A DNA stretch of 64,000 bases from Nocardioides bruguierae (GCF_023656415.1 NZ_JAMOIL010000012.1:119081-183080); one strand, 5' to 3'; positions 1 to 9,072 are shown, counted from the stretch's first letter. Numbers and translations are program-made. Notes: generated from the sequence alone by a model not told the origin.

Positions 1-602
1 GTCAGCAGGTCACCGGCGTAGTCCATGATGTCGACCATCTCCTGCGCGGAGTGGGCACCGTGGTGGAACGTGTGCGGGCAGCAGTACAGGTAGGAGACCA
101 GCGGCGAGTTGATGCCGCGGATCATGTCGATCGAGGTCTTGGCGTCCTCGACGAAGTCGTCGGGGTGCGGCTCCAGGCGCAGGCGCATGCCCTCGCGCTC
201 GAAGACCGGCAGGAGCTCCTCCATCGAGCGCCAGAACTGGCCCTCGGAGGTCTCGGCGTCCTCCGGGCGGCCGTTGAACTCGGAGTTCATGATGTCGCAG
301 CCCAGCTCGGTGGTGAGCTCGATGGCACGCTTCCAGTAGCGGACGGCGGCCTGGCGCTGGATCTCGTCCGGGCCGGACCAGCGGTAGAGCGGGAGGTGGC
401 AGGCGATCTTCACGCCGGCGGCGTCCAGGGCCTTCTTGAAGCCCTTGACGGTGTCGTCGTTGGCGCGGGCGTGGAGGAAGAACGGGGTGAAGTCCTCGCG
501 GGGCGAGAGCTCGATGTACTCGAAGCCGAGGTCGGCGACGACGCCGGGCAGCTGCGTCAGCGGCACGTCGCGGTACATGTACGGGTCAAGCGCGATCTTC
601 AT
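1..602 (-). CDS. Sugar phosphate isomerase/epimerase (TIM barrel), 3' end outside the window
   Basis: The gene starts at ATG 602 and runs off the left edge after about 200 codons, so the stop is not visible. It begins MKIALDPYMYRDVPLTQL and carries TIM-barrel AP-endonuclease family 2 features: LEPHPDD near residue 148 and SEFNGRPED near residue 107. It is a very close paralogue of the gene at 38863-39744, with about 14 differences in 200 residues by eye. It is last in a minus-strand run after the iolE-like and iolG-like genes, the position of IolH-type genes in inositol clusters. An isomerase or hydrolase step in inositol or related sugar breakdown is inferred; the substrate is not shown by sequence. 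Confidence 0.85.
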   Translation of the reverse strand, partial: MKIALDPYMYRDVPLTQLPGVVADLGFEYIELSPREDFTPFFLHARANDDTVKGFKKALDAAGVKIACHLPLYRWSGPDEIQRQAAVRYWKRAIELTTELGCDIMNSEFNGRPEDAETSEGQFWRSMEELLPVFEREGMRLRLEPHPDDFVEDAKTSIDMIRGINSPLVSYLYCCPHTFHHGAHSAQEMVDIMDYAGDLL

Positions 603-796
603 CTGGGTCTGTCTCTCCGTGTCGGTGGTGCTGCGGGGCGACGTCCGCGGCCGGCGGGCCGGCCGCGACGTGACGGTGCCGCCGACCGCGACCCGGGGCT
701 GGCACGGCCCGGGAGGCGGTCGACGGCGGAGGCCGCCCGCGAGAGGTGGCGCGGGCGACCGGGACGCCTGCGAGGACAGGCGTACGTGCGTGGGGC

Positions 797-1822
797 TCAG
801 GCGTAGAGCGCGGGCTTCTCGACCAGGTCGACGCCGACGCGCTCGCCGGTCTGCAGGGCCTGGACGCCGGCGGCGCACACGGCGGTGGCGGCGTAGCCGT
901 CCCAGCTGCTGGGGCCGGTGAGGGGCTCGCCGGACGAGACCTGGGCGACCCACTCGGTGAACTCGGTGTCGAAGGCCGAGCGGAAGCGGGCCTGGAAGTC
1001 ACCGGGCACCTGCACGGAGACGGCGCCGTTGGCGCGCACGGCGGTGAGGCCGCGGTCGGCCAGGGCCACGGTGCCGTCCTCGCCGATGACCTCACCGCGG
1101 ATGTCGTAGCCGTAGCGGATGTTGACGGAGGTCTCGACGTGGATGATCGCGCCCGTCGAGGTCTCGACGGTCATGAGCAGCGGGTCCTGCAGGTCGTCGC
1201 CGCCCTCACGGTCCAGGCCGTGGCGGTTGGAACGGGGCGCGATGACGCGGATGCCGGTGATCTCGGCGTCCAGCAGCCAGCGGGCCACGTCGAAGTCGTG
1301 CACGGCGGTGTCGACGATCGCCATCTCGCGGGTGTAGATCGCGGGCACGTCGGGGTTGCGGTGGCCGGACATGAACACCAGCGGGGCGCCGATGACGCCC
1401 AAGGCGATCGTCGCCTTCATCTCGCGGTAGGCGGCGTCGTAGCGGCGCATGTAGCCGACCTGGACGAGGCGGGAGCCGTGGGCGACCTCGGCCTCGATGA
1501 TGCGCAGGGTGGCCTCGGCGGTGGTGGCCAGCGGCTTCTCGCAGAAGACGTGCTTGCCGGCGGCGATGGAGGCGAGCACGAACTCCTCGTGCGTGGGGCC
1601 CCAGGAGGTCACGACGATCGCGTCGACGTCGTCGGCGTTGATCACGGAGTGGCCGTCGGGGTGGACCGTGATCCCGTCGTACTGGGAGGCCACCTCCTTG
1701 GCCAGGGTCTCGTTGTGGTCGGTGATCGCGGTGACGGTCGCGCCGGGGACGAGCCCGTGCAGCCGCTCCACGTGCTGCTGGCCGATCATGCCGGTGCCGA
1801 TGACGCCGATGCGCAGGGTCAT
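797..1822 (-). CDS. iolG: Gfo/Idh/MocA family oxidoreductase, inositol 2-dehydrogenase-like
   Basis: 341 residues from ATG 1822, preceded by a GAGGAAGAG ribosome site. The N-terminal Rossmann fold has GVIGTGMIGQQHVERL (NAD binding, residues 5-20), followed by the family lysine motif CEKPLA near residue 93 and the H-D pair in AVHDFDVARW of the C-terminal substrate domain. This family oxidises a hydroxyl of myo-inositol or similar polyols with NAD in the cytoplasm. It sits between an inosose dehydratase-like gene and a TIM-barrel isomerase, which supports the inositol-type role. A paralogue with the same neighbour is at 39815-40825, so the two may act on different polyols. Confidence 0.85.
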   Translation of the reverse strand: MTLRIGVIGTGMIGQQHVERLHGLVPGATVTAITDHNETLAKEVASQYDGITVHPDGHSVINADDVDAIVVTSWGPTHEEFVLASIAAGKHVFCEKPLATTAEATLRIIEAEVAHGSRLVQVGYMRRYDAAYREMKATIALGVIGAPLVFMSGHRNPDVPAIYTREMAIVDTAVHDFDVARWLLDAEITGIRVIAPRSNRHGLDREGGDDLQDPLLMTVETSTGAIIHVETSVNIRYGYDIRGEVIGEDGTVALADRGLTAVRANGAVSVQVPGDFQARFRSAFDTEFTEWVAQVSSGEPLTGPSSWDGYAATAVCAAGVQALQTGERVGVDLVEKPALYA

Positions 1823-1905
1823 GGGGTGTCTCTTCCTCGAGGGGTCCGGGCCGGCCCGGACGGTGGGGTCTGTGGGGAGGGTGTGCTGCGTGCCGGAGCG
1901 GCAGG

Positions 1906-2835
1906 TCAGCGGATGCCGCGCCAGCGGCGGACGGGGCCGAGGCCGCAGCCGGCGTAGTAGCCGGCCGTGCGGGCACCGATCGGGAACGGGACGTGCGGCT
2001 CGACCGGGTAGAGGTCCTGCTCGATGATCGTGAAGATCTCGCGGTCCAGGACGCCCAGGGAGTCGAGGAAGGTGGGCATGTGCGGCTCCCCGGCCCACGG
2101 CTCGCACATGACGCCGTGCTGCACCGCGTCCGAGAGCGGGAGCTTCTCCTTGATGACCATGGCCCGCACCTCGGGGTCCACGGACTTCAGGTGCACGTAG
2201 GTGATCCGCTCGGGGAACTTCTCCACGATGTCGACGTTGTCGCCGTCGCAGTAGGCGACGTGGCCGGTGTCGAGGCAGAGGTTGACCAGCTCGGGGTTCG
2301 TGTCGGTCAGGAACTTCTCGATGCGGTCCTGGGTGTCGACGTGGGTGTCCGCGTGCGGGTGGAAGACGAGCTTCACCCCGTAGGACTCGTACAGGTAGGC
2401 GGCCAGCTCGTCGGTGCCGGTGACGAGGTTCTTCCACTGCTCGAGGTCGAGCTCGGCGCCCTCGGTGGCGGTGCCGGTGTGCTGGTCGGTGTACTGCTCG
2501 GGCAGGTGCACGAGGTACTCGGCGCCCACGGCCTGGAGCAGGGCGGCCTCCTGGCCGAACTCCTTCTTGGCCTTCTCGAGCGCCTCGGCGCCCTTGTGCA
2601 GCCCGGCGAAGACGGTGCCACCGGAGACGGTGAGGTCGCGCTTGGCGAGCTCGTCCTTCAGCTGCGCGGGGTCCTGCGGCATGAAGCCCTGCGGGCCCAG
2701 CTCGGTGTAGGCGTAGCCCGTGGCCGCGATCTCGTCGAGGTACTGCTCCCAGCCGACCTGATGGTCGTCGCGGGCGAACCACACGCCCCACGAGTCGGGG
2801 GCGGTGCCGAGCTTGAGCTTCGAGAGGTCGGACAT
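1906..2835 (-). CDS. iolE: Inosose dehydratase-like TIM-barrel protein
   Basis: 309 residues. The start LGTAPDSWGVWFARDD (residues 9-24) is the signature of 2-keto-myo-inositol dehydratase IolE, which removes water from scyllo-inosose. Metal-binding barrel motifs follow: LVFHPHADTHVD, LCLDTGHVAYCDGD and YVHLKSVD. A GGGAG ribosome site lies 8 nt before ATG 2835. It is the first gene of the minus-strand run (then iolG-like, then isomerase). The palindrome CTAGCACGTGCTAG lies about 90 bp upstream, so control by the adjacent LacI regulator is likely. The exact substrate is inferred from family and neighbours. Confidence 0.85.
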   Translation of the reverse strand: MSDLSKLKLGTAPDSWGVWFARDDHQVGWEQYLDEIAATGYAYTELGPQGFMPQDPAQLKDELAKRDLTVSGGTVFAGLHKGAEALEKAKKEFGQEAALLQAVGAEYLVHLPEQYTDQHTGTATEGAELDLEQWKNLVTGTDELAAYLYESYGVKLVFHPHADTHVDTQDRIEKFLTDTNPELVNLCLDTGHVAYCDGDNVDIVEKFPERITYVHLKSVDPEVRAMVIKEKLPLSDAVQHGVMCEPWAGEPHMPTFLDSLGVLDREIFTIIEQDLYPVEPHVPFPIGARTAGYYAGCGLGPVRRWRGIR

Positions 2836-2921
2836 GCGGTGCTACTCCCTTGCAGCGCTTGCGGGGCGGCCGTGACACAGGCAACGTGAGGCCGACCACG
2901 TGTGGTGGTGGGCACAATGGG

Positions 2922-2937
2922 ACTAGCACGTGCTAGT
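2922..2937. promoter_or_regulatory. Perfect 16-bp palindrome, probable LacI-family operator before the iolE-like gene
   Basis: ACTAGCACGTGCTAGT is a perfect inverted repeat between the LacI gene (ends 3103) and the iolE-like start (2835). The same 14-bp core occurs at 15164-15177 and a half copy at 4236-4245. An even palindrome with a central CG step is typical of LacI/GalR operators. Binding by the product of 3103-4158 is inferred. Confidence 0.75.
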
Positions 2938-3102
2938 TCGTGTCAAGTGGGCGCGGCGCCCCAGTTTTTCACCCTCCCACGACGGGTGAGGGCGGACGCC
3001 GGCGTCCGGCTGCGTCGTCGCAGGTCAACGCCCCTGTTCACCCCACCTGGGGCGGGGTGGTCGTCGCGGGGCACGACGCAGGACTCAGGAATTTCCCAGC
3101 TG

Positions 3103-4158
3103 TCAACCCCGACGGGGCTCCGCCGAGCTGCTCCGCGCGATGAACGTGGTGGGCACCACGAGCTCGCCGGTGCGTCGCACGGTGCCGGGCTCCGCCTCGA
3201 TGCGGCGGACCGCCACGTCCACCGCGGCGCGCGCGAGCATCTCCGGGTCCTGCCGGGAGGTGGTGAGGTCGATGGCGCTCAGCCGCGACATCGGGTTGTC
3301 GTCGAAGCCGACCAGCGAGACGTCCTGGGGCACCCGCACGCCGTTGCGGGCCAGCGTGAGCAGCAGCCCGATCGCGGCGGAGTCGTTGGGCACGAGGACG
3401 GCGGTGGGCAGCCGCGGCCGCTCGAGCAGCGCCAGGCCGGCGGCCGCGCCGGCCTCCTCGAAGTAGTCGTCGTCGCGGTAGTCGCCGGGCACCGTCACGA
3501 GGTCGACCTCGCGACCCAGGTCGCGCACCGCGGACTCGTAGCCGCGGCGGCGCAGCGGTCCGTCCGGCATCGAGTCGAGGGTGACGAAGGCGATCTCCTC
3601 GTGGCCGAGCGAGACCAGGTGCTCCACGGCCGCACGCATGCCCTCGTCACCGGCGGAGCGGATGACGTCGTAGTCGCCGTTGCGGGCACCGCTGCCGACG
3701 GAGACGACCGGCACGAGCACCCGGTCGACGAGGCGGGCCATGAGGCCCTCCTCCAGCGGCGCACCGATGAGCAGGAGCGCGGCACAGCGGTGGCCGACCA
3801 GCTCCTCCACCGAGGCCTCGAGCCCGCGCGTGTCGGTGAGGGCGGAGAGCACCACGTCGTACCCGTGCTTGGCGGCCAGCGGGTAGATGGCCTCGACGAT
3901 CTCGTGCTCGGCCGCGTGGGCCGGCACGAACAGCACCCCGAGCGTCCAGCTGCGGGTCTGGCGCAGCGTGCGGGCACCCGTGTGCGGCGCGAAGCCCAGC
4001 TCACGGGCCGCCTCGCGGACCCGCGCCCGGGTCTCCTCGCTGGCCCCGGGGGCGTCGCGCATGACGATGGAGACCAGCTGGCGGGAGATGCCCAGATGGC
4101 GCGCCACGTCCGCCATCGTGGGCGGCTTGCCCACCGCGCCGGACCGGTTCTCGCTCAC
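3103..4158 (-). CDS. LacI family transcriptional regulator
   Basis: 351 residues if it starts at GTG 4158, which has AGGGGGAG six bases upstream; an ATG 75 bp earlier is in frame but lacks a good site. The N-terminal helix-turn-helix reads PTMADVARHLGISRQLVSIV, with the recognition and hinge helices of LacI proteins. The periplasmic-binding-like sensor follows (LGVLFVPAHAAEHEIVEAIY, then VGFDDNPMSRLSAIDLTTSR). It probably represses the iolE/iolG/isomerase genes downstream and its own promoter, since a palindrome lies at 2922-2937 and a half site 78 bp before its start. Confidence 0.9.
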   Translation of the reverse strand: MSENRSGAVGKPPTMADVARHLGISRQLVSIVMRDAPGASEETRARVREAARELGFAPHTGARTLRQTRSWTLGVLFVPAHAAEHEIVEAIYPLAAKHGYDVVLSALTDTRGLEASVEELVGHRCAALLLIGAPLEEGLMARLVDRVLVPVVSVGSGARNGDYDVIRSAGDEGMRAAVEHLVSLGHEEIAFVTLDSMPDGPLRRRGYESAVRDLGREVDLVTVPGDYRDDDYFEEAGAAAGLALLERPRLPTAVLVPNDSAAIGLLLTLARNGVRVPQDVSLVGFDDNPMSRLSAIDLTTSRQDPEMLARAAVDVAVRRIEAEPGTVRRTGELVVPTTFIARSSSAEPRRG

Positions 4159-4235
4159 CTGGCTCCCCCTCGCCGGTTCGTCCTGGGCAGCCACCCTAGG
4201 CCAGGGGCCACGGCCAGGTGTCGCAGGTCTCATGT

Positions 4236-4245
4236 CACGTGCTAG
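4236..4245. promoter_or_regulatory. Half copy of the CTAGCACGTGCTAG operator before the LacI gene
   Basis: CACGTGCTAG lies 78 bp before the GTG start of the LacI gene and is followed by a second CACGTG. It matches ten of the fourteen bases of the palindromes at 2923-2936 and 15164-15177. Autoregulation is inferred. Confidence 0.45.
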
Positions 4246-4301
4246 TCACGTGCGCCGGTCCGTACCAGCAGGCGGGCTCTGCGGGCGCCCGATGGGCGGG
4301 G

Positions 4302-5060
4302 TCAGAGGGTCACGAGCAGCAGGACGCCGGCCACCAGGCTGAGCACGAGCGCGATCCACTCGAACGAGCGCTGGTCGAGCCGGTGGATCACCTTCACGCC
4401 CACCCAGGCGCCGACGGCGAGCGCGGGGACGAGCGCGAGGTCGAGCACCAGCGAGCCGGCGTCGATCAGGTCGAGGTTGGCACTGAACGGCACCTTCATC
4501 AGGTTCACGACGAGGTAGAAGTAGGCGCTGGTGCCGAGCATCTGGAGCTTCGGCATGCCCGCGGCGATCAGGTACATCGCCATGATCGGACCGGCGGCGT
4601 TGGCCGTCATCGTGGCGAAGCCGGCCACGAAGCCCGCGCCCACGGCGAACGCCCAGTGCTGGCCCAGGCGCGACTCCGGGTTGGCCCGCTTGGCCCACAG
4701 CTGCACGAGGACCAGCACCACGATGATGGTGCCGATGGTCGCCTTCATGACCTGGTCGTCGACGACGCCGATGAACAGCCAGCCGGCCACCAGGCCGGGC
4801 ACGACGGCCGGCAGCACCTTGAGCAGGACCGTCAGCGAGCCGCTGCGCCGGTAGGTGCTGACCGCGATCACGTCGCCGGCCACGAGCAGCGGCAGCACGG
4901 CGCCGGAGGAGGCGCGGGCCGGGAGCGCGAGGGCGAACAGGGCGGAGGAGACCGCACCCACCCCGCCCGCGGCGGTCTTGGCGAAGCCGACCAGGAAGGC
5001 CGCGACCAGGAGGAGCACCCAGTCCAGCGGCGACAGGGTCGGCATCAGGGAGGTCAGCAC
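4302..5060 (-). CDS. TauE/SafE family sulfite exporter-like membrane protein
   Basis: 252 residues from GTG 5060, with GAGGAG a few bases upstream. Hydrophobic segments run the whole length (for example WVLLLVAAFLVGFAKTAAGG at 14-33, TIIVVLVLVQLWAKRA and WIALVLSLVAGVLLLVTL), about eight helices as in TauE/SafE anion exporters. The G-x-x-x-x-A-G motif in each half (FVAGFATMTANAAGP) is typical. The family moves sulfite, sulfonates or small organic acids out of the cell. It follows the tautomerase gene on the same strand by about 120 bp, so joint transcription is possible. The substrate is unknown. Confidence 0.8.
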   Translation of the reverse strand: MLTSLMPTLSPLDWVLLLVAAFLVGFAKTAAGGVGAVSSALFALALPARASSGAVLPLLVAGDVIAVSTYRRSGSLTVLLKVLPAVVPGLVAGWLFIGVVDDQVMKATIGTIIVVLVLVQLWAKRANPESRLGQHWAFAVGAGFVAGFATMTANAAGPIMAMYLIAAGMPKLQMLGTSAYFYLVVNLMKVPFSANLDLIDAGSLVLDLALVPALAVGAWVGVKVIHRLDQRSFEWIALVLSLVAGVLLLVTL

Positions 5061-5182
5061 GGGGCTCCTCGGCTCGGGTCGGGCCCGACGCCGGCGACGT
5101 CAGGCCGATCCAGTCTGGAGCACGTGCCACACGTGCGTGTGCCGGGGGTCACGGAGCGGACCCCCGGCACGGGGGCGAGCGG

Positions 5183-5572
5183 TCAGAGCTCGCCGGTGAG
5201 GAACTGCGCGCGCCCCATCCCGAAGGACCAGTCGGCGCGGGTGTTCTCGGAGACGTTCACCATGAGGTCCTCCGGGCGGACGCCGGCCTTGAGCTCGAGA
5301 CGCTCGGCCAGCGCGGCGTAGAGCGCCTGCTTCTGCTCGGCGGAGCGGCCCTGCTGGAGCACCGAGATGACGACGACACCGTCGGTGCGCTCGAGGCCGA
5401 GCCCGGTGTCCTCCAGGATGATCCGCCCGGGCTTGTGCTCGGTGACCACCTGGTAGCGGTCGCGCGGCGGGGCCGCGAACACCTCCTCCATGCACTCCTG
5501 CACGGCGTCGGCGATGGTGTGGATCTGCTCGAGGGTGCGCCCCTCGACGAGGTCGATACGAACGAACGGCAT
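5183..5572 (-). CDS. Tautomerase family protein (Pro-1 type)
   Basis: 129 residues when started at ATG 5572, giving MPFVRIDLVEGRT. Proline directly after the removed Met is the catalytic base of the tautomerase superfamily, so this start is chosen over the ATG 18 bp upstream. Length and the end motif VNVSENTRADWSFGMG match the single-chain Tautomerase_2 group (about 130 residues), which keto-enol tautomerises unsaturated or aromatic keto acids. It is divergent from the GntR gene, and an 18-bp perfect palindrome lies between them, so they may be co-regulated. The substrate is unknown. Confidence 0.8.
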   Translation of the reverse strand: MPFVRIDLVEGRTLEQIHTIADAVQECMEEVFAAPPRDRYQVVTEHKPGRIILEDTGLGLERTDGVVVISVLQQGRSAEQKQALYAALAERLELKAGVRPEDLMVNVSENTRADWSFGMGRAQFLTGEL

Positions 5573-5580
5573 GGGTTGAG

Positions 5581-5598
5581 CATATGTCATGACATATG
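5581..5598. promoter_or_regulatory. Perfect 18-bp palindrome between tautomerase and GntR genes
   Basis: CATATGTCATGACATATG is a perfect inverted repeat 8 bp before the tautomerase start and about 150 bp before the GntR gene. It is AT-rich against a GC-rich background. It shares the TGTCA/TGACA arms with the inverted repeat at 6599-6614 before the kinase operon, so the same GntR protein could bind both. That binding is inferred. Confidence 0.65.
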
Positions 5599-5746
5599 TA
5601 CAAACTAGGTCATCTAGGTCACCCGCCCCGACGGAATACGCGGTCCCGACCCCGGGACCCGCCGGCGGCTAGGGTGCAGCCACCTGTCCGACATCCGACC
5701 GGTTCCCGCCCAGCCTGGGCACGAACCCACCCGAGAGGTGCCGCCC

Positions 5747-6448
5747 GTGCCACGCGAGTCCCTGGTCAGCGTCGTCGCCAACGGGCTCCTCTCGCGCATG
5801 GTCTCCGGGGACCTCCCGGCCGGCACGCTGCTCCCCTCGGAGCTCGTGATCGGCGAGGAGTACGAGGTCTCCCGCCTGACCGCCCGCGAGGCCATCAAGC
5901 AGCTCGCCGCCATGAACGTGGTGCGCACCGAGCGCGGCCGGGGCAGCTTCGTGAACGAGGTCGACCGCTGGACGTCGATCGAGGCGGTCGCCCGGGCCGC
6001 GACGGCCAGCGGCGGCGCGCGCGCCATGTCGCTGCAGGTCCTCGAGATGCGGCGGATGATCGAGGTCGGGGCCGCCGAGCTCGCCGGCCCCCGCGTCACC
6101 GACGAGGACGTGGCGGCCCTGCGCGCCCACCTGGACGCCATGCGCGCAGCCCACCTCAGCAGCGACGTCGACTCCTTCGTCGAGCACGACCTGGCCTTCC
6201 ACGACGTGCTGCTGCACGCCTCGGGCAACCTGCTGGTCCCGGTCATGTTCGACCCGGTGCGGCGCCTGCTCGCGCAGACGCGGCTGGAGACCTCCGAGGT
6301 GCCGGAGATCCAGGCGCACGCGCTCGTCCACCACGAGAACGTGCTGGTCGCCGCCGAGGCGCGCGACGCAGAGGCCTGCCGCGCGGCCATGGCCGGGCAC
6401 ATGCAGCAGACGCTGGACGACCTGCACACCTACGTCCTGAAGGACTGA
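5747..6448 (+). CDS. FadR-subfamily GntR transcriptional regulator
   Basis: 233 residues from GTG 5747, which has CCGAGAGG eight bases upstream; GTG 5738 is an alternative but overlaps that site. The winged helix-turn-helix is at residues 10-70 (LPSELVIGEEYEVSRLTARE, then GRGSF). The helical FCD ligand domain follows, with D-x-x-x-H and the metal-binding histidines in FVEHDLAFHDVLLHASGN and ALVHHENVLVAA. FadR-type regulators sense organic acids. It lies directly upstream of the acid-sugar operon and probably controls it through the repeat at 6599-6614. Confidence 0.9.
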   Translation: MPRESLVSVVANGLLSRMVSGDLPAGTLLPSELVIGEEYEVSRLTAREAIKQLAAMNVVRTERGRGSFVNEVDRWTSIEAVARAATASGGARAMSLQVLEMRRMIEVGAAELAGPRVTDEDVAALRAHLDAMRAAHLSSDVDSFVEHDLAFHDVLLHASGNLLVPVMFDPVRRLLAQTRLETSEVPEIQAHALVHHENVLVAAEARDAEACRAAMAGHMQQTLDDLHTYVLKD

Positions 6449-6598
6449 GGCACCGCCCCTCCGACCCCCGTCGCGGGGGCCGTCAGTCGCGCCCGGACAC
6501 CGACTGACAGGGCCGCTGGAACGTTTCAGGACGTGTGACGGCCGTCTCGTGATGTGGACCATGCCTTCACGTTGACGCGACTCAGGTCACACACTTAC

Positions 6599-6614
6599 TG
6601 TCAGATGTCTGACA
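6599..6614. promoter_or_regulatory. Inverted repeat TGTCAGA-TG-TCTGACA, likely GntR operator
   Basis: Seven-base arms TGTCAGA and TCTGACA are separated by TG, 30 bp before the kinase start at 6645. Arms of this size fit FadR-type GntR operators. The TGTCA/TGACA element is shared with the palindrome at 5581-5598. Confidence 0.6.
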
Positions 6615-6644
6615 TCAGAGAACTAGCCCGGAAGTAGCTCCCCC

Positions 6645-8129
6645 ATGACCACCATCACGCAGGTCCTGGCCGGTCACGCACCGTCGCCCACGACCAGCGC
6701 CGCCGAGGTCGAGGCGAAGGCCGCGAAGGCCCCCGTCCTCGTCGTCCTCGACGACGACCCCACCGGCACCCAGCCCGTCGCCGGGCTGCCCGTGCTGACC
6801 CGCTGGACCGAGGCCGACCTGGCCTGGGCCCTCGAGCAGCAGGTCCCGGCCGTCTACGTGCTCACGAACACCCGCAGCCTCGACCCGGCCGAGGCGGCGC
6901 AGCGCAACCGCGAGGTCGCCCGCTCGGCCCGCGCCGCGGCGGCCGCCGCCGGCGTCGAGGTCACGTTCGTCTCGCGTGGCGACTCCACCCTGCGTGGCCA
7001 CTTCCCGCTGGAGACCGACACCCTCGTCGAGGAGGTCGCCGCCGACGTCACCACCGCGAGCGGCAGCACCGTCGCCGGGCACCAGGTCGACGCCGTCCTG
7101 CTCGTCCCCGCCTTCCCGGACGCCGGCCGCGTGACCGTCGACGGCGTGCACTACTGGGTGACCAACGGCGAGGCCGTGCCGGTCGGCGAGACCGAGTTCG
7201 CCAAGGACGCCACGTTCGGCTACTCCTCCTCCGACCTGCGCGACTGGGTCGCCGAGGTGACGCAGGGCCGGTACGCCGCGGCCGACGTGCTCAACGTCGA
7301 CCTGCGCACCATCCGCGAGGGCGGCCCCGAGGCCGTCGCCGAGGTCCTCGAGCAGGCGACCGGCGGCCTCCCCGTCGCCGTCGACGCCGTGACCGAGGAG
7401 GACCTGCGGGTCGTCGCCCTCGGCGTCCTGCTCGCCCAGGAGCACGGCCACACCTTCGTGCACCGCGTCGGGCCGACCTTCGTCCGCGCGCTGATCGGCC
7501 TCGAGCCGCCGGCCCCGCTGGACCCCGAGACCGTCTACGGCGCCGAGGGCGGTGCCGCGACCGGCGGCCTCGTCGTCATCGGCAGCCACGTCGCCCTCAC
7601 CACCCGCCAGCTCGCCGACCTGCGCGCCAGCGACGTCGAGCAGGAGGTCGTCGAGCTCGAGGTCCCGCTCGTGCTGGACCCCGCGCAGTCGCAGGCCCAC
7701 GTCGCCGACGTCGTGGCCCGGGTGAAGAAGGGGCTGCAGTCCGGCACCGTCGTCCTGCACACCTCGCGCACCCTCGTCCGCGTCGAGGACGGGGCCAAGA
7801 GCCTCGACATCTCCCGCACCGTCTCGGCCGCCCTGGTCGGGGTCGTGCGCACCGTCGTCGACGAGGGCGTGGGCGGCGAGGCCGGCACGGCCGGCCCGCG
7901 CTTCGTCATCGCCAAGGGAGGCATCACCTCCTCCGACACCGCGACCGAGGGTCTCGGCATGAGCCGCGCCATGGTCCGCGGCCCGATGCTCCCCGGCATC
8001 GTCTCGCTGTGGCAGCCCATGGACGGGCCCGGCCTCGGCACCCCCTACGTCGTCTTCGCCGGCAACGTCGGCAACGACGACTCCCTGACCCACGTCGTCC
8101 GCACCCTGTCCGAAGGAGCCACCCGATGA
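6645..8129 (+). CDS. Four-carbon acid sugar kinase family protein (DUF1537)
   Basis: 494 residues. The N-terminal domain has VLVVLDDDPTGTQPVAGLPV (near residues 30-49), the substrate-binding D-D-P-T-G-T motif, and SRGDSTLRGHF further on. The C-terminal nucleotide-binding domain includes RFVIAKGGITSSDTATEGLG. Members phosphorylate sugar acids such as threonate, erythronate or their oxidised forms with ATP. It is first in a four-gene operon with ATGA or GTGA overlaps: kinase, dehydrogenase, permease, aldolase. The likely order is uptake, oxidation at C2, phosphorylation and cleavage. The actual acid is not determined by sequence. Confidence 0.9.
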   Translation: MTTITQVLAGHAPSPTTSAAEVEAKAAKAPVLVVLDDDPTGTQPVAGLPVLTRWTEADLAWALEQQVPAVYVLTNTRSLDPAEAAQRNREVARSARAAAAAAGVEVTFVSRGDSTLRGHFPLETDTLVEEVAADVTTASGSTVAGHQVDAVLLVPAFPDAGRVTVDGVHYWVTNGEAVPVGETEFAKDATFGYSSSDLRDWVAEVTQGRYAAADVLNVDLRTIREGGPEAVAEVLEQATGGLPVAVDAVTEEDLRVVALGVLLAQEHGHTFVHRVGPTFVRALIGLEPPAPLDPETVYGAEGGAATGGLVVIGSHVALTTRQLADLRASDVEQEVVELEVPLVLDPAQSQAHVADVVARVKKGLQSGTVVLHTSRTLVRVEDGAKSLDISRTVSAALVGVVRTVVDEGVGGEAGTAGPRFVIAKGGITSSDTATEGLGMSRAMVRGPMLPGIVSLWQPMDGPGLGTPYVVFAGNVGNDDSLTHVVRTLSEGATR

Positions 8130-9064
8130 CCGCCACCGCCGTCACCCCCGAGACCAGCACCCCCACCGAGGGTCTGTCCGTCTGCGTCCTGGGCCTGGGT
8201 GCCATGGGTCTGCCGATGGCGCAGAACCTGACGACGGTCGCGACGGTCCACGGCTTCGACCCCGCCGCGGCGCGCGCCGAGCTCGCCGCCTCCTCCGGCA
8301 TCACCGTGCACCCCGACGCCCGCTCCGCGGCGGCCCCGGCCGACGTCGTGCTGCTCGCCGTGCGTGACGGTGCCCAGCTCTCCGAGAGCCTGTTCGGCGA
8401 GAACGGCATCGCCGAGGTGCTGTCGGCCGGCTCCGTGGTGCTCATGACCAGCACCGTCGGCATGGGCGTCGTCGTCGAGGCCGCCGAGAAGCTGGCCGAG
8501 CTGGGCATCGGCCTGGTCGACGCCCCGCTGTCCGGTGGTCCGGCCCGCGCCGGCGCCGGCGACCTGCTCGTGGTCGTGGGCGGCACCCCGTCCGACCGCG
8601 AGAAGGCCCAGCCGGTGCTGGACGCCATGTCCTCCACGCTCGTCGTGGTCGGCGACAAGGCCGGCGACGGCCAGGCCATGAAGACCGTCAACCAGCTGCT
8701 CTGCGGCGTCCACATCGCTGCCGCCGCCGAGGCGCTGGCGCTGGCCGACAAGCTGGGCCTCGACCTGCAGCGCACCCTCGACGGCCTCCAGGCCGGTGCC
8801 GCCGCCAGCTTCATGCTCGGCAACCGCGGCCCCCGGATGCTCCAGGCCTGGGACGAGGACGGTGCCGAGGTGCTCAGCCGCCTCGACATCTTCGTCAAGG
8901 ACCTCGGCATCGTCGGCAAGGCGGCCCGCGAGCACCACCTCGCCGCCCCGGTCGCCGTCGCCGCCGAGCAGCTCTTCCTCCTCGGCGAGGCCCAGGGCCT
9001 CGGGCTGGCCGACGACTCGGCCGTCATCAAGACCCTCGCCCCGCAGCGTCCCGCTCAGGACTGA
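8126..9064 (+). CDS. NAD-dependent dehydrogenase, 3-hydroxyisobutyrate/L-threonate dehydrogenase type
   Basis: 312 residues; ATG 8126 overlaps the kinase stop (ATGA), so translation is coupled. The Rossmann motif LGLGAMGLPMAQNL is at residues 21-34. The beta-hydroxyacid dehydrogenase signature VDAPLSGGPARAGAGDL and the catalytic lysine region GQAMKTVNQLL follow. LtnD-type enzymes with DUF1537 kinases oxidise the C2 hydroxyl of aldonic acids such as L-threonate. The gene pairing supports this role, but stereochemistry and substrate remain open. A 23-bp-arm hairpin follows the stop. Confidence 0.9.
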   Translation: MTATAVTPETSTPTEGLSVCVLGLGAMGLPMAQNLTTVATVHGFDPAAARAELAASSGITVHPDARSAAAPADVVLLAVRDGAQLSESLFGENGIAEVLSAGSVVLMTSTVGMGVVVEAAEKLAELGIGLVDAPLSGGPARAGAGDLLVVVGGTPSDREKAQPVLDAMSSTLVVVGDKAGDGQAMKTVNQLLCGVHIAAAAEALALADKLGLDLQRTLDGLQAGAAASFMLGNRGPRMLQAWDEDGAEVLSRLDIFVKDLGIVGKAAREHHLAAPVAVAAEQLFLLGEAQGLGLADDSAVIKTLAPQRPAQD

Positions 9065-9072
9065 CGTTGCTC

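Noticed and set aside
5116..5130. Third copy of the LacI operator before the TauE gene
   Set aside because: Only the AGCACGTGC core matches; the outer bases differ, so it is too weak to list as a site.
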